DNA of 64,000 bases from contig NZ_PVUF01000002.1 of NCBI RefSeq assembly GCF_003003215.1, positions 372,001 through 436,000 on the forward strand. The letters are read 5' to 3'. The position numbers and the translations under genes are program-made. The DNA comes from Tritonibacter scottomollicae. Its GTDB lineage: Bacteria > Pseudomonadota > Alphaproteobacteria > Rhodobacterales > Rhodobacteraceae. Positions 19,814 through 27,604 of this stretch are shown here, one piece after another (the first letter of the stretch is position 1; every line of letters starts with the position of its first letter). The notes beneath the pieces are model-generated. The model was not told the origin of the DNA and did no database searches. It saw nothing but the letters and a program-made list of their open reading frames with translations.

Positions 19814-20009
19814 TACCGGGGGAGGGCTCCCGCGCCCGCAGGTGCCTTCCCGGCGGCAAGCCCCCTTGGCGGTCTTGGGCCCGGCCCTTGACCCTCCCAT
19901 GGAGGGTCAAGGGACCCGCCTTGCGGGCCATCCGGCCTGCAAGGCGCCAGGCCCAACGGGAGCGGATCATCTCCGCATGATCCGGCGACGGGCGGGAGCA
20001 TCCCCGACG
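19814..20009 (-). repeat. Structured intergenic repeat, copy A
   Basis: This copy fills most of the 340-base gap between rsmB and the heparinase-like gene. Read on the minus strand it has GTCGGG, an outer arm CTCCCGC (19998-19992), a hairpin with GGATCAT/ATGATCC arms, the block CGCTCCCGTTGGGC, a hairpin with CGCCTTGC/GCAAGGCG arms, a hairpin with CCCTTGACCCT/AGGGTCAAGGG arms, GCCCAA closing against TTGGGC, the block CCGCCAAG, and an outer arm GCGGGAG (19833-19827). The same order and blocks recur at 44160-44338. No coding frame is convincing here. The nature (RNA, mobile, or DNA fold) is unknown. Confidence 0.85.
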
Positions 20010-20127
20010 GTGTGCCAGCTCTGGTTTCATGGTTCTCCGACGCAGCTGTGACACAGAGCGCATGACACCTGCGCCACCGCGCGTTATCCTCTGGCCAAAA
20101 CGCCAAAGGCGTGTGAGGCAAGAGAGC

Positions 20128-21873
20128 ATGTCCAGATACGATCGAATGGCCAGTCGCGGAACGCGTCTGCTGAACCGCTATACCGCCTGGAAGGCGCGCA
20201 AGCAGCCTGCGGCCACGGGATTCGTGTCGCAGCCGGAGCCGCGCACCATCGGCAGCTTTGCGCGCGGGCGCCAGCTAGTGGCCGGCAACCTGCTGCTTGC
20301 GGGCTACCTGGTCGAGAGCAGTACCACGGGGCTGTGGGATGTCGACGCGCCGGATTTTGCCTTCGAGGCGGAGCGGCAAGGCTGCACCTGGCTCGATGAT
20401 CTGGCAGCCGTCGGCGACATCAAGGCACGTCGCAAGGCGCAGCATTGGGTCTGGGGCTGGATCGACGAGTTTGGCAATGGCACCGGCCCGGGCTGGTCAC
20501 CGGATCTGACCGGACGACGGGTGATTCGATGGATCAACCACGCGCTGTTCCTGCTTAGTGGCCAGGACAAGCCAGCCTCGGACGCCTTTTACCGGTCACT
20601 GTCGCAGCAAACCTGGTTCCTGTCGCAGCGCTGGAAAGGGGCTTCGCCGGGGCTGCCAAGGTTCGAGGCACTCACCGGGCTGATCTATGCCGGGCTGGCG
20701 CTCAAAGGCTGCGAGGAGCTGGCGGACCCGGCGGTGCGGGCATTGGCACAGGATTGCGAAACGCAGATCAATGCCGACGGAGGTCTGCCCACTCGCAACC
20801 CGGAAGAATTGCTCGATGTCTTCACCCTGCTGACCTGGGCGGCGGCGGCCCTGCACGAGGCCGGGCGCTCGGTGCCCCGCGAACATCACGCCGCTCTGGA
20901 CAGGATCGCGCCCACCCTGCGCGCGTTGCGCCATAGCGATGGGGGGCTTGCGCGGTTTCACGGCGGTGGGCGTGGGCAGGAAGGCTGGCTCGATCATGCC
21001 TTGGCGGCCTCACATGTGCCAGCGCGTGCCTTTGATGGATTGGCGATGGGGTTTGCCCGGCTGTCCGCAAGGCGGACTTCGGTGATTGTTGATGCCACCG
21101 TACCGCCGGTGAGCAAAGCGTCCTATAACGGACATGCCTCAACCTTGGCGTTCGAGCTGACTTCTGGTCGGCGTCCGTTGATCGTGAACTGCGGCGCGGG
21201 TGAGAACTTTGGTCTCGAGTGGCGTCGCGCCGGGCGGGCGACACCATCGCATTCTGCCCTCTGTGTCGAAGGGCATTCCAGCGCCCGGCTGGCGCAACCG
21301 CAGAAGGGCACCGGCCATGAATTCCTGATCGAGCCGCCCACTAAGGTGCCGATCGAGCGCGACGACCTTGATGATGGCTACCGGTTTCAGGGCGCTCATG
21401 ATGGTTATGCCCGCCACTTCGGGGTAACTGTCGCCCGCGCATTGGAGCTGTCCGTGGATGGGCGGATGGTTTCGGGCGAGGATATGTTGCTCGCGCTGGA
21501 TGGGGCAGCCAAGAAACGCTTCGACAAGGCGCTGGATTCCGGCGGGCTGCAGGGAATCGGTTATGATTTGCGGTTCCATCTGCACCCGGATGTGGACGCG
21601 GCCCTTGACTTGGGGGGCGCGGCAGTATCCATGGCGCTCAAGAGTGGGGAAATCTGGGTATTCCGTCACGATGGTCAATGCGACCTGAAGCTGGAAACCA
21701 GCGTTTACCTGGAAAAGACCCGCTTGAAGCCGCGTCAATCGCTGCAAATTGTCCTGTCGGGCCGGGCCATTCAATACGCGACCCAGATCCGCTGGACCCT
21801 CAGCAAGGCGCAGGAAACGGCCGTGGCCGTGCGCGATCTGGCCCGCGACGAACCCATGGCCTACGAAGAGTGA
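20128..21873 (+). CDS. Heparinase II/III family protein
   Basis: A 581-residue protein with an alpha-helical N-terminal half (toroid-like, containing FGNGTGPGWSPDLTGRRVIRWINHA) and a C-terminal beta-rich Hepar_II_III domain. That domain includes ASYNGHASTLAFELTSGRRPLIVNCGAG, then PSHSALCVEGHSSA and DDGYRFQGAHDGYARHFGVTVARALEL. Family members cleave uronate-containing polysaccharides. No signal peptide is evident, so the site of action is unclear. The ATG at 20128 (MSRYDRMAS) has GAGGC upstream; the frame is open from 20029 but there overlaps the edge of the repeat region. It lies 24 bases before purH, and the order rsmB-heparinase-purH is, to my knowledge, common in Rhodobacteraceae. Confidence 0.85.
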   Translation: MSRYDRMASRGTRLLNRYTAWKARKQPAATGFVSQPEPRTIGSFARGRQLVAGNLLLAGYLVESSTTGLWDVDAPDFAFEAERQGCTWLDDLAAVGDIKARRKAQHWVWGWIDEFGNGTGPGWSPDLTGRRVIRWINHALFLLSGQDKPASDAFYRSLSQQTWFLSQRWKGASPGLPRFEALTGLIYAGLALKGCEELADPAVRALAQDCETQINADGGLPTRNPEELLDVFTLLTWAAAALHEAGRSVPREHHAALDRIAPTLRALRHSDGGLARFHGGGRGQEGWLDHALAASHVPARAFDGLAMGFARLSARRTSVIVDATVPPVSKASYNGHASTLAFELTSGRRPLIVNCGAGENFGLEWRRAGRATPSHSALCVEGHSSARLAQPQKGTGHEFLIEPPTKVPIERDDLDDGYRFQGAHDGYARHFGVTVARALELSVDGRMVSGEDMLLALDGAAKKRFDKALDSGGLQGIGYDLRFHLHPDVDAALDLGGAAVSMALKSGEIWVFRHDGQCDLKLETSVYLEKTRLKPRQSLQIVLSGRAIQYATQIRWTLSKAQETAVAVRDLARDEPMAYEE

Positions 21874-21897
21874 ACCTGAACAAGGATTCTGACACCT

Positions 21898-23487
21898 ATG
21901 ACCGACCTCCACCCCGTCCGCCGCGCCCTTCTGTCCGTCTCTGAAAAAACCGGGCTGATCGAGCTGGGCAAATCCCTCGCTGAGCGCGGGGTTGAACTGC
22001 TCTCGACCGGTGGCACTGCAAAAGCGCTGCGTGATGCGGGTCTCGCCGTTCGGGACGTGTCTGATGTGACCGGCTTCCCGGAAATGATGGACGGTCGTGT
22101 GAAAACCCTGCACCCGATGGTGCATGGCGGTCTGCTGGCGCTGCGCGACAATGACGCCCATGTGGCGGCGATGACCGAGCATGGCATCGGCGAGATCGAC
22201 CTGTTGGTGGTGAACCTTTACCCGTTCGAGGCGGCGCTGAAGCGGGGCGCGGCCTATGACGAAATGATCGAGAACATCGACATTGGCGGCCCGGCGATGA
22301 TCCGTGCGGCGGCGAAGAACCACGCGTTCGTCAACACCGTGGTGGATGTCGAAGACTACGGCGTACTCTTGGAGGAACTGGACCAGAACGACGGTCAGAC
22401 CTCTTTCGTGTTCCGTCAGTGGCTGGCGCAGAACGCCTATGCTCGCACAGCGGCCTATGATGCGGCGGTGTCGAACTGGATGGCCGGTGCCATCGGCCTG
22501 GAAGCGCCGCGTCGCCGCGCCTTTGCTGGACAGATCGCGCAGACGCTGCGCTATGGCGAGAACCCGCATCAGGACGCAGCTTTCTACACCGATGGCAGCG
22601 ACCGCGTGGGCGTTGCCACCGCACAGCAGCTGCAGGGCAAGGAGCTGTCCTACAATAACATCAACGACACCGACGCGGCCTTTGAGCTGGTGAGTGAATT
22701 CGCCCCCGAGGACGGCCCTGCGGTGGCGATCATCAAACACGCCAACCCTTGCGGTGTGGCCCGGGGCGCGACCTTGATTGAGGCCTACACAAAGGCCTTC
22801 GACTGCGACCGCACCTCGGCCTTTGGCGGCATCGTGGCGCTGAACCAACCGCTGGATGGCGAAACCGCTGAGGCGATCGCCCAGATCTTTACCGAGGTGG
22901 TTATCGCGCCGGGCGCATCCGACGAGGCCAAGGCGATCTTTGCCGCCAAAAAGAACCTGCGCCTGCTGATCACCGATGGTCTGCCCAACCCGCAGGACGC
23001 AGGCCTGACCACCCGTCAGGTCTCGGGCGGCATGCTGGTGCAGGACAAGGACATTGGCCACCGCGCTATGGATGACCTCAAGGTGGTGACCGAAAAAGCC
23101 CCCACCGAGGCACAGATGGCGGATCTGCTGTTTGCCTGGAAAGTTGCCAAACACGTGAAATCCAATGCGATCGTCTACGTGAAGGACGGTCAGACCGTGG
23201 GCGTTGGTGCAGGCCAGATGAGCCGTGTCGACTCTGCCACCATCGCCGGCGTCAAGGCGCAGCGGATGGCGGATGCGATGGAGCTGCCCGCAAGCCTCGC
23301 GAAAGGGTCTGCTGTGGCGTCCGATGCGTTCTTCCCCTTTGCCGACGGTCTGATGGAAGCGGCGGCCAATGGCGCCACCTGCGTCATCCAGCCCGGTGGC
23401 TCGATGCGCGATGATGAGGTCATCAAGGCCGCCAATGAGGCGGGTCTGGCGATGGTCTTCACCGGCATGCGTCACTTCCGTCACTGA
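21898..23487 (+). CDS. purH: Bifunctional AICAR formyltransferase/IMP cyclohydrolase
   Basis: A 529-residue PurH for the last two steps of purine synthesis. The N-terminal MGS-like cyclohydrolase domain includes [21 protein letters not shown] and [10 protein letters not shown]. The C-terminal formyltransferase domain includes [24 protein letters not shown] and [12 protein letters not shown]. Length is standard. The ATG at 21898 follows AAGGATT. Neighbours on both sides are on the same strand and close (24 bases upstream, 19 downstream), which suggests a shared transcript with the heparinase-like gene and lspA. Confidence 0.98.
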   Translation: MTDLHPVRRALLSVSEKTGLIELGKSLAERGVELLSTGGTAKALRDAGLAVRDVSDVTGFPEMMDGRVKTLHPMVHGGLLALRDNDAHVAAMTEHGIGEIDLLVVNLYPFEAALKRGAAYDEMIENIDIGGPAMIRAAAKNHAFVNTVVDVEDYGVLLEELDQNDGQTSFVFRQWLAQNAYARTAAYDAAVSNWMAGAIGLEAPRRRAFAGQIAQTLRYGENPHQDAAFYTDGSDRVGVATAQQLQGKELSYNNINDTDAAFELVSEFAPEDGPAVAIIKHANPCGVARGATLIEAYTKAFDCDRTSAFGGIVALNQPLDGETAEAIAQIFTEVVIAPGASDEAKAIFAAKKNLRLLITDGLPNPQDAGLTTRQVSGGMLVQDKDIGHRAMDDLKVVTEKAPTEAQMADLLFAWKVAKHVKSNAIVYVKDGQTVGVGAGQMSRVDSATIAGVKAQRMADAMELPASLAKGSAVASDAFFPFADGLMEAAANGATCVIQPGGSMRDDEVIKAANEAGLAMVFTGMRHFRH

Positions 23488-23506
23488 GTCCGGAGCAGTA
23501 ACTGAT

Positions 23507-23989
23507 ATGCGGAGCTACGTGCTTTACCTTGCCGCCTTTGTTGCGTTGATCATTGATCAGGCAACCAAGATCGGGGTCGTGTTCGGCCTGGATCTGGTCA
23601 ATCGGCTGCGACTCGACGTGGCTCCGCCGCTCCTGACCTTTCGGTATGGCGAAAACCGCGGTATCAACTTCGGCCTGTTCGACGGCGGCAGCGATGCAAG
23701 TCGCTGGGCGCTGGTGGTGATCTCACTGGTGATCTGCGTTGCGGTGTTCCTCTGGGTGCGCCGCAGCCATGGCCAGAGCCGGATGATGCAGCTCTGTGCC
23801 GGTCTTGTGATCGGCGGTGCGCTGGGCAATGTGGTGGATCGGGTGCTTTATGGTTATGTGCTCGACTTTCTCAACATGTCCTGCTGCGGCGTGAACAATC
23901 CCTTTGTTTTCAACGTCGCGGATATCTTTATCTTTGCGGGCGCGGCGGGGTTGATCCTGTTCGAAGGCCGCGCGAAAAAGCCCGCGTGA
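23507..23989 (+). CDS. lspA: Lipoprotein signal peptidase
   Basis: A 160-residue aspartic protease of the inner membrane that removes signal peptides from prolipoproteins. Four hydrophobic segments are visible. The catalytic aspartates are in YGYVLDFL (D120) and FNVADIF (D139), and the RYGENRGINFGLF and GGALGNVVDR motifs match the family. The ATG at 23507 gives the family N-terminus; the longer frame back to 23369 overlaps purH out of phase. The next gene encodes a lipoprotein, a plausible substrate. Confidence 0.95.
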   Translation: MRSYVLYLAAFVALIIDQATKIGVVFGLDLVNRLRLDVAPPLLTFRYGENRGINFGLFDGGSDASRWALVVISLVICVAVFLWVRRSHGQSRMMQLCAGLVIGGALGNVVDRVLYGYVLDFLNMSCCGVNNPFVFNVADIFIFAGAAGLILFEGRAKKPA

Positions 23990-24044
23990 CCTCCTGCGCG
24001 ATATGCGCTAGAGGTGACTGAAACGTCTAAGAGGACCGCGCCCC

Positions 24045-24551
24045 ATGCGCTTTGCGACTGCACCGATCATTCTGGGTTCCGTTTTGCTGTTGTCGGCCTG
24101 TGGCAACAAACCGCTGCATGATCTTGATGCGCGCCGCAACAGTCCTGATGAGTTTCTTGTGCTGCCCAGCAAGCCGCTGGAAGAACCGGCAAGCTATGCG
24201 GCTCTGCCGGAGCCGACCCCCGGCGGACGCAACCGCACGGATCGAGACCCTAAGGCAGAAGCCGTGGTGGCCCTGGGCGGACGCCCGAGCGGCACGGATA
24301 TTCCTGCCGGCGATGGCGCGCTTGTGACGGCCGCCAGCCGATATGGCGTGCAGGGTGATATTCGCGAGTCGCTGGCAACAGAGGATGCGAAGTATCGCAA
24401 ACGGGCCGGTATTCTTGCCAACATCAAGCTGTTCCCGGTCGACCGCTACGCCGAGACCTACGAGCGTCAGGCGCTGGACCCTCAGGATGTGAGTACGGCG
24501 TACCGTCGGGCCGGTGTGCCGACCCCCTCTTCGCCGCCAGAAGGCGAATAA
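24045..24551 (+). CDS. DUF3035 lipoprotein
   Basis: A 168-residue lipoprotein. The signal peptide is MRFATAPIILGSVLLLSAC with lipobox LSAC, so Cys19 would be lipidated. The mature protein matches the DUF3035 family: LHDLDARRNSPDEFLVLPSKPLEEP, the TPGGRNRTDRDPKAEAVVALGG segment and a disordered C-terminus. Function is unknown. It sits between lspA and an M16 protease pair, an order I recall from other Rhodobacteraceae, which hints at an envelope role. AAGAGGA precedes the ATG. Confidence 0.85.
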   Translation: MRFATAPIILGSVLLLSACGNKPLHDLDARRNSPDEFLVLPSKPLEEPASYAALPEPTPGGRNRTDRDPKAEAVVALGGRPSGTDIPAGDGALVTAASRYGVQGDIRESLATEDAKYRKRAGILANIKLFPVDRYAETYERQALDPQDVSTAYRRAGVPTPSSPPEGE

Positions 24552-24639
24552 TCCTTCACAATTTCGGCAAACCGGCTTGTGGCGGGCGTTTTGCACCGTA
24601 ACTTGATCTTCAGCAGACGAAACCGACTCTGCGCCGGGG

Positions 24640-24653
24640 CATGCCATGGCATG
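24640..24653. promoter_or_regulatory. 14-bp perfect palindrome upstream of the M16 pair
   Basis: CATGCCATGGCATG is fully self-complementary and lies 32 bases before the M16 start codon, inside the 134-base gap. It could be an operator, but no regulator family is suggested and chance cannot be excluded. Confidence 0.3.
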
Positions 24654-24685
24654 TGCCGGAATGATCGATCTGGAGGATAGAACAT

Positions 24686-26119
24686 ATGACATCTGTGGCA
24701 GCGTTTCCGTCCGGGCTTCGGGCCAGCTGGCGGGTTGCGCTTTGTGCCCTGGCGATGACGGCGGGTCTTGGTGCGCCCATGCTGTCCGCCCAGGAGACCG
24801 CACCCGCTGCTGAGGCCGCGCCCGCAGAGGCACAGTCAGGGGCCGAAATGGTGACAACCTTCACGCTGGAAAACGGCATGATGGTTGTGGTTGTCGAGGA
24901 TCATCGGGCCCCGGTTGTTCAGCATATGGTCTGGTATCGCGCCGGATCGGCGGATGAACCCGTAGGGCAGAGCGGTGTTGCGCATTTTCTCGAACACCTG
25001 CTGTTCAAAGGCACCGATACGCTGGAGGCGGGTGAGCTGTCGGCCACCGTGGCGCGCAATGGTGGCCGCGACAATGCCTTCACCAGCTATGATTACACCG
25101 CCTATTTTCAGCGGGTTGCGGCGGATCGCCTTGAGTTGATGATGCAGATGGAATCGGATCGGATGCGGAACCTGCGCCTGACCGAGACTGACATCGTGAC
25201 AGAACGCGAAGTGATCCTTGAGGAGCGCAATCAGCGCACCGACAATGATCCTTCGGCGCTGTTCCGGGAGCAGATGCGGGCGGTTCAGTATCTCAATCAT
25301 CGCTACGGCCAGCCAGTCATTGGCTGGCGTCACGAGATGGAAACGCTGTCGATGGAGGACGCGCTGTCCTACTACGGCACCTACTATGCGCCCAATAACG
25401 CGATTCTGGTGGTCTCCGGGGATGTGAGGCCAGACGAGGTGCGGGCCTTGGCCGAGACATACTACGGTGTCATTCCCGCCAATCCCGATTTGCCCGAACG
25501 CCTGCGCAGTCAGGAACCGCCGCAGAGCGCGGCGCGGCGTCTAGCCTTTGCCGACGCGCGGGTGGCGCAGCCTTATGTGCAGCGCTCTTATTTGGCACCG
25601 GAAAGGGATCACGCCAGCCAAGAGAAAGCTGCGGCGCTCTATTTGTTGTCGGAATTGCTGGGCGGGGGCACGACTTCCTATCTCGCCAACGCACTGCAAT
25701 TCGAGCAGCAGGTCGCGGTCTATACGGCTGCTTTCTATTCCGGGGTATCACTGGATGACACGACGTTTGATTTTGTTGTCGTGCCTGCCGACGGTGTGAC
25801 GCTTGAGGAAGCAGAGGCTGCGCTGGACCGGACCGTGACACAGTTTTTGGCCGAAGGCGTCGACAGTCAGCAGTTGGAGCGGATCAAGTTGCAGCTGCGC
25901 GCCTCCGAAATCTATGCCCGTGATGACGTGGACCGGATCGCCAACCGTTACGGCCGCGCGCTGACCTCGGGGCTAACGGTGGAGGATGTGCAGGATTGGC
26001 CGCGTGTGCTGCAGTCAATCACCGAGGATGAGATCATCGCCGTCGCGCGCGAGGTGATGCGCCCCGAGACCTCTGTCACCGGATATCTGACCCAGAGCCA
26101 GCAGGAGGCTGACCAATGA
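24686..26119 (+). CDS. M16-family zinc metallopeptidase, active subunit type
   Basis: A 477-residue M16B (pitrilysin/processing-peptidase-like) protease. The N-terminal signal sequence ends near LSAQE, so it acts in the periplasm. The inverted zinc motif HxxEH is intact (HFLEH, H100, E103, H104), with the downstream Glu in VTEREVILEERNQR. The C-terminal M16 domain begins near YVQRSYLAPE. The ATG at 24686 has GGAGGAT upstream. Its stop overlaps the start of the next gene (ATGA), which encodes a homologue without the zinc motif. The two probably form a heterodimer. Confidence 0.93.
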   Translation: MTSVAAFPSGLRASWRVALCALAMTAGLGAPMLSAQETAPAAEAAPAEAQSGAEMVTTFTLENGMMVVVVEDHRAPVVQHMVWYRAGSADEPVGQSGVAHFLEHLLFKGTDTLEAGELSATVARNGGRDNAFTSYDYTAYFQRVAADRLELMMQMESDRMRNLRLTETDIVTEREVILEERNQRTDNDPSALFREQMRAVQYLNHRYGQPVIGWRHEMETLSMEDALSYYGTYYAPNNAILVVSGDVRPDEVRALAETYYGVIPANPDLPERLRSQEPPQSAARRLAFADARVAQPYVQRSYLAPERDHASQEKAAALYLLSELLGGGTTSYLANALQFEQQVAVYTAAFYSGVSLDDTTFDFVVVPADGVTLEEAEAALDRTVTQFLAEGVDSQQLERIKLQLRASEIYARDDVDRIANRYGRALTSGLTVEDVQDWPRVLQSITEDEIIAVAREVMRPETSVTGYLTQSQQEADQ

Positions 26120-27489
26120 GCCGGAACATGACAACCCTGCGCGCAAAAACTGTGGATCTGCGCCCGCTGAAGCGTGCGGTGCTGGCGCTCGTGGCCGGGT
26201 TTGCCCTGCTGATGGCGGCCCAGATGGCGCGGGCGGAGATCGACATCCAGGAGGTCACCTCGCCGGGCGGTATCAAGGCATGGCTGGTGGAGGATCACAC
26301 GATCCCCTTCTCCGCACTGGAGATGCGCTTTCGCGGCGGGACATCACTGGATGCGCCCGGAAAGCGGGGCGCGGTACATCTGATGGGCGGATTGCTTGAG
26401 GAGGGCTCGGGCGAGCTGCGCGCGCAGGATTACGCACGCGCGCTCGAAGCGCTGGCTGCGAATTTCTCCTATGATGCAGATAAGGACACGGTCTCCATTT
26501 CTGCTCGCTTTCTGAGTGAGAACAGCGAAGAGGTGGTGGAGCTGCTGCGTCAGACGATTCAGGAACCGAGATTCGATCAGGATGCGTTGGATCGCGTCCG
26601 GGCGCAGGTTCTGGTGGGACTACGTTCGGATGAGAGCGATCCCAATGCGATCGCCGGGCGCAAATTTGCCGAACTTGCCTTTGGGGACCATCCCTATGGG
26701 ACAAACGGCATCGGCACCGTGGAGAGCGTTTCAACGCTGACACGTCAGGACATGTTTGCGGCACATGAGGCGGTTTTTGCTCGCGACAGGCTCTATGTCA
26801 GTGCTGTTGGCGACATCACGCCCGAGGAGCTGGGCATGATGCTGGACGAGTTGCTGGGCGATCTGCCCGCTGAGGGCAGCCCTATGCCTGGTCCGGCTGA
26901 GGTGATGATCGAAGGTGGCGTCACGGTGGTGCCCTTTGCCACGCCGCAATCGGTCGCGTTGTTTGGCCAGAAGGGCATTGACCGGACGGATTCGGATTTC
27001 TTTGCCGCCTATGTGTTGAACCAGATCCTGGGTGGGGGCTCGTTCGAGACCCGGTTGATGCAGGAAGTGCGCACCAAGCGTGGGCTGACCTATGGCGTCT
27101 ACAGCTATCTGGTGCCGCGCGATCTGGCCGCGACCTATATGGGGTCGCTCGCCTCGGCGAATGAGAAGATGGCAGAGGCCGTCGGAGTAGTACGTGATCA
27201 ATGGGCCTCTTTGGTGGCGGACGGCGTGACCGAGGCCGAATTGCAGGATGCCAAGACCTATTTGACCGGCGCCTACCCGCTGCGGTTCAACGGCAATGGT
27301 CAGATCGCATCAATCCTTGTGGCGATGCAGATGGACGATCTTCCGACTGATTATGTGCTGACTCGCAATGAGAAGATCGACGCGGTGACGCTGGAGGATG
27401 TGAACCGGGTGGCACGGGAGCTGCTGGACCCGGATGGCCTGCGTTTTGTGGTCGTCGGTGAGCCCGTTGGGCTGAAGACGACGGACTGA
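26116..27489 (+). CDS. M16-family peptidase homologue, non-catalytic partner
   Basis: A 457-residue M16 protein with an N-terminal hydrophobic export signal (AVLALVAGFALLMAAQMARA). At the zinc site the usual HFLEHMLFKG becomes HLMGGLLEEGSGEL, so both the second His and the catalytic Glu of HxxEH are missing. The C-terminal half keeps LGGGSFETRLMQEVRTKRGLTYGVYS, the substrate-contacting region. Translation is coupled to the active subunit through a four-base overlap. Active/inactive M16B pairs like this form heterodimers in other bacteria, which fits an alpha/beta processing-peptidase arrangement. Substrate unknown. Confidence 0.9.
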   Translation: MSRNMTTLRAKTVDLRPLKRAVLALVAGFALLMAAQMARAEIDIQEVTSPGGIKAWLVEDHTIPFSALEMRFRGGTSLDAPGKRGAVHLMGGLLEEGSGELRAQDYARALEALAANFSYDADKDTVSISARFLSENSEEVVELLRQTIQEPRFDQDALDRVRAQVLVGLRSDESDPNAIAGRKFAELAFGDHPYGTNGIGTVESVSTLTRQDMFAAHEAVFARDRLYVSAVGDITPEELGMMLDELLGDLPAEGSPMPGPAEVMIEGGVTVVPFATPQSVALFGQKGIDRTDSDFFAAYVLNQILGGGSFETRLMQEVRTKRGLTYGVYSYLVPRDLAATYMGSLASANEKMAEAVGVVRDQWASLVADGVTEAELQDAKTYLTGAYPLRFNGNGQIASILVAMQMDDLPTDYVLTRNEKIDAVTLEDVNRVARELLDPDGLRFVVVGEPVGLKTTD

Positions 27490-27547
27490 TCTGCGGCACT
27501 CGGCAGTGAGGTTGCGTGCAGATCAACACCCGAGCAACGCAAAATGA

Positions 27548-27585
27548 AAACGGCGCGGTCCCAAGTCTGGGCCGCGCCGTTTCTG
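27548..27585. terminator. Bidirectional terminator between the M16 pair and the ALDH16-type gene
   Basis: An 11-bp perfect stem AAACGGCGCGG (27548-27558) with CCGCGCCGTTT (27572-27582) has A- and T-rich flanks on either side. It lies between two convergent genes. Confidence 0.85.
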
Positions 27586-27604
27586 TGTTGATTGATTCTC
27601 GAAG

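Noticed and set aside
21139-23484. A 781-codon open frame on the minus strand
   Set aside because: It is antisense to the heparinase-like gene and purH, both of which have clear motifs and ribosome sites.
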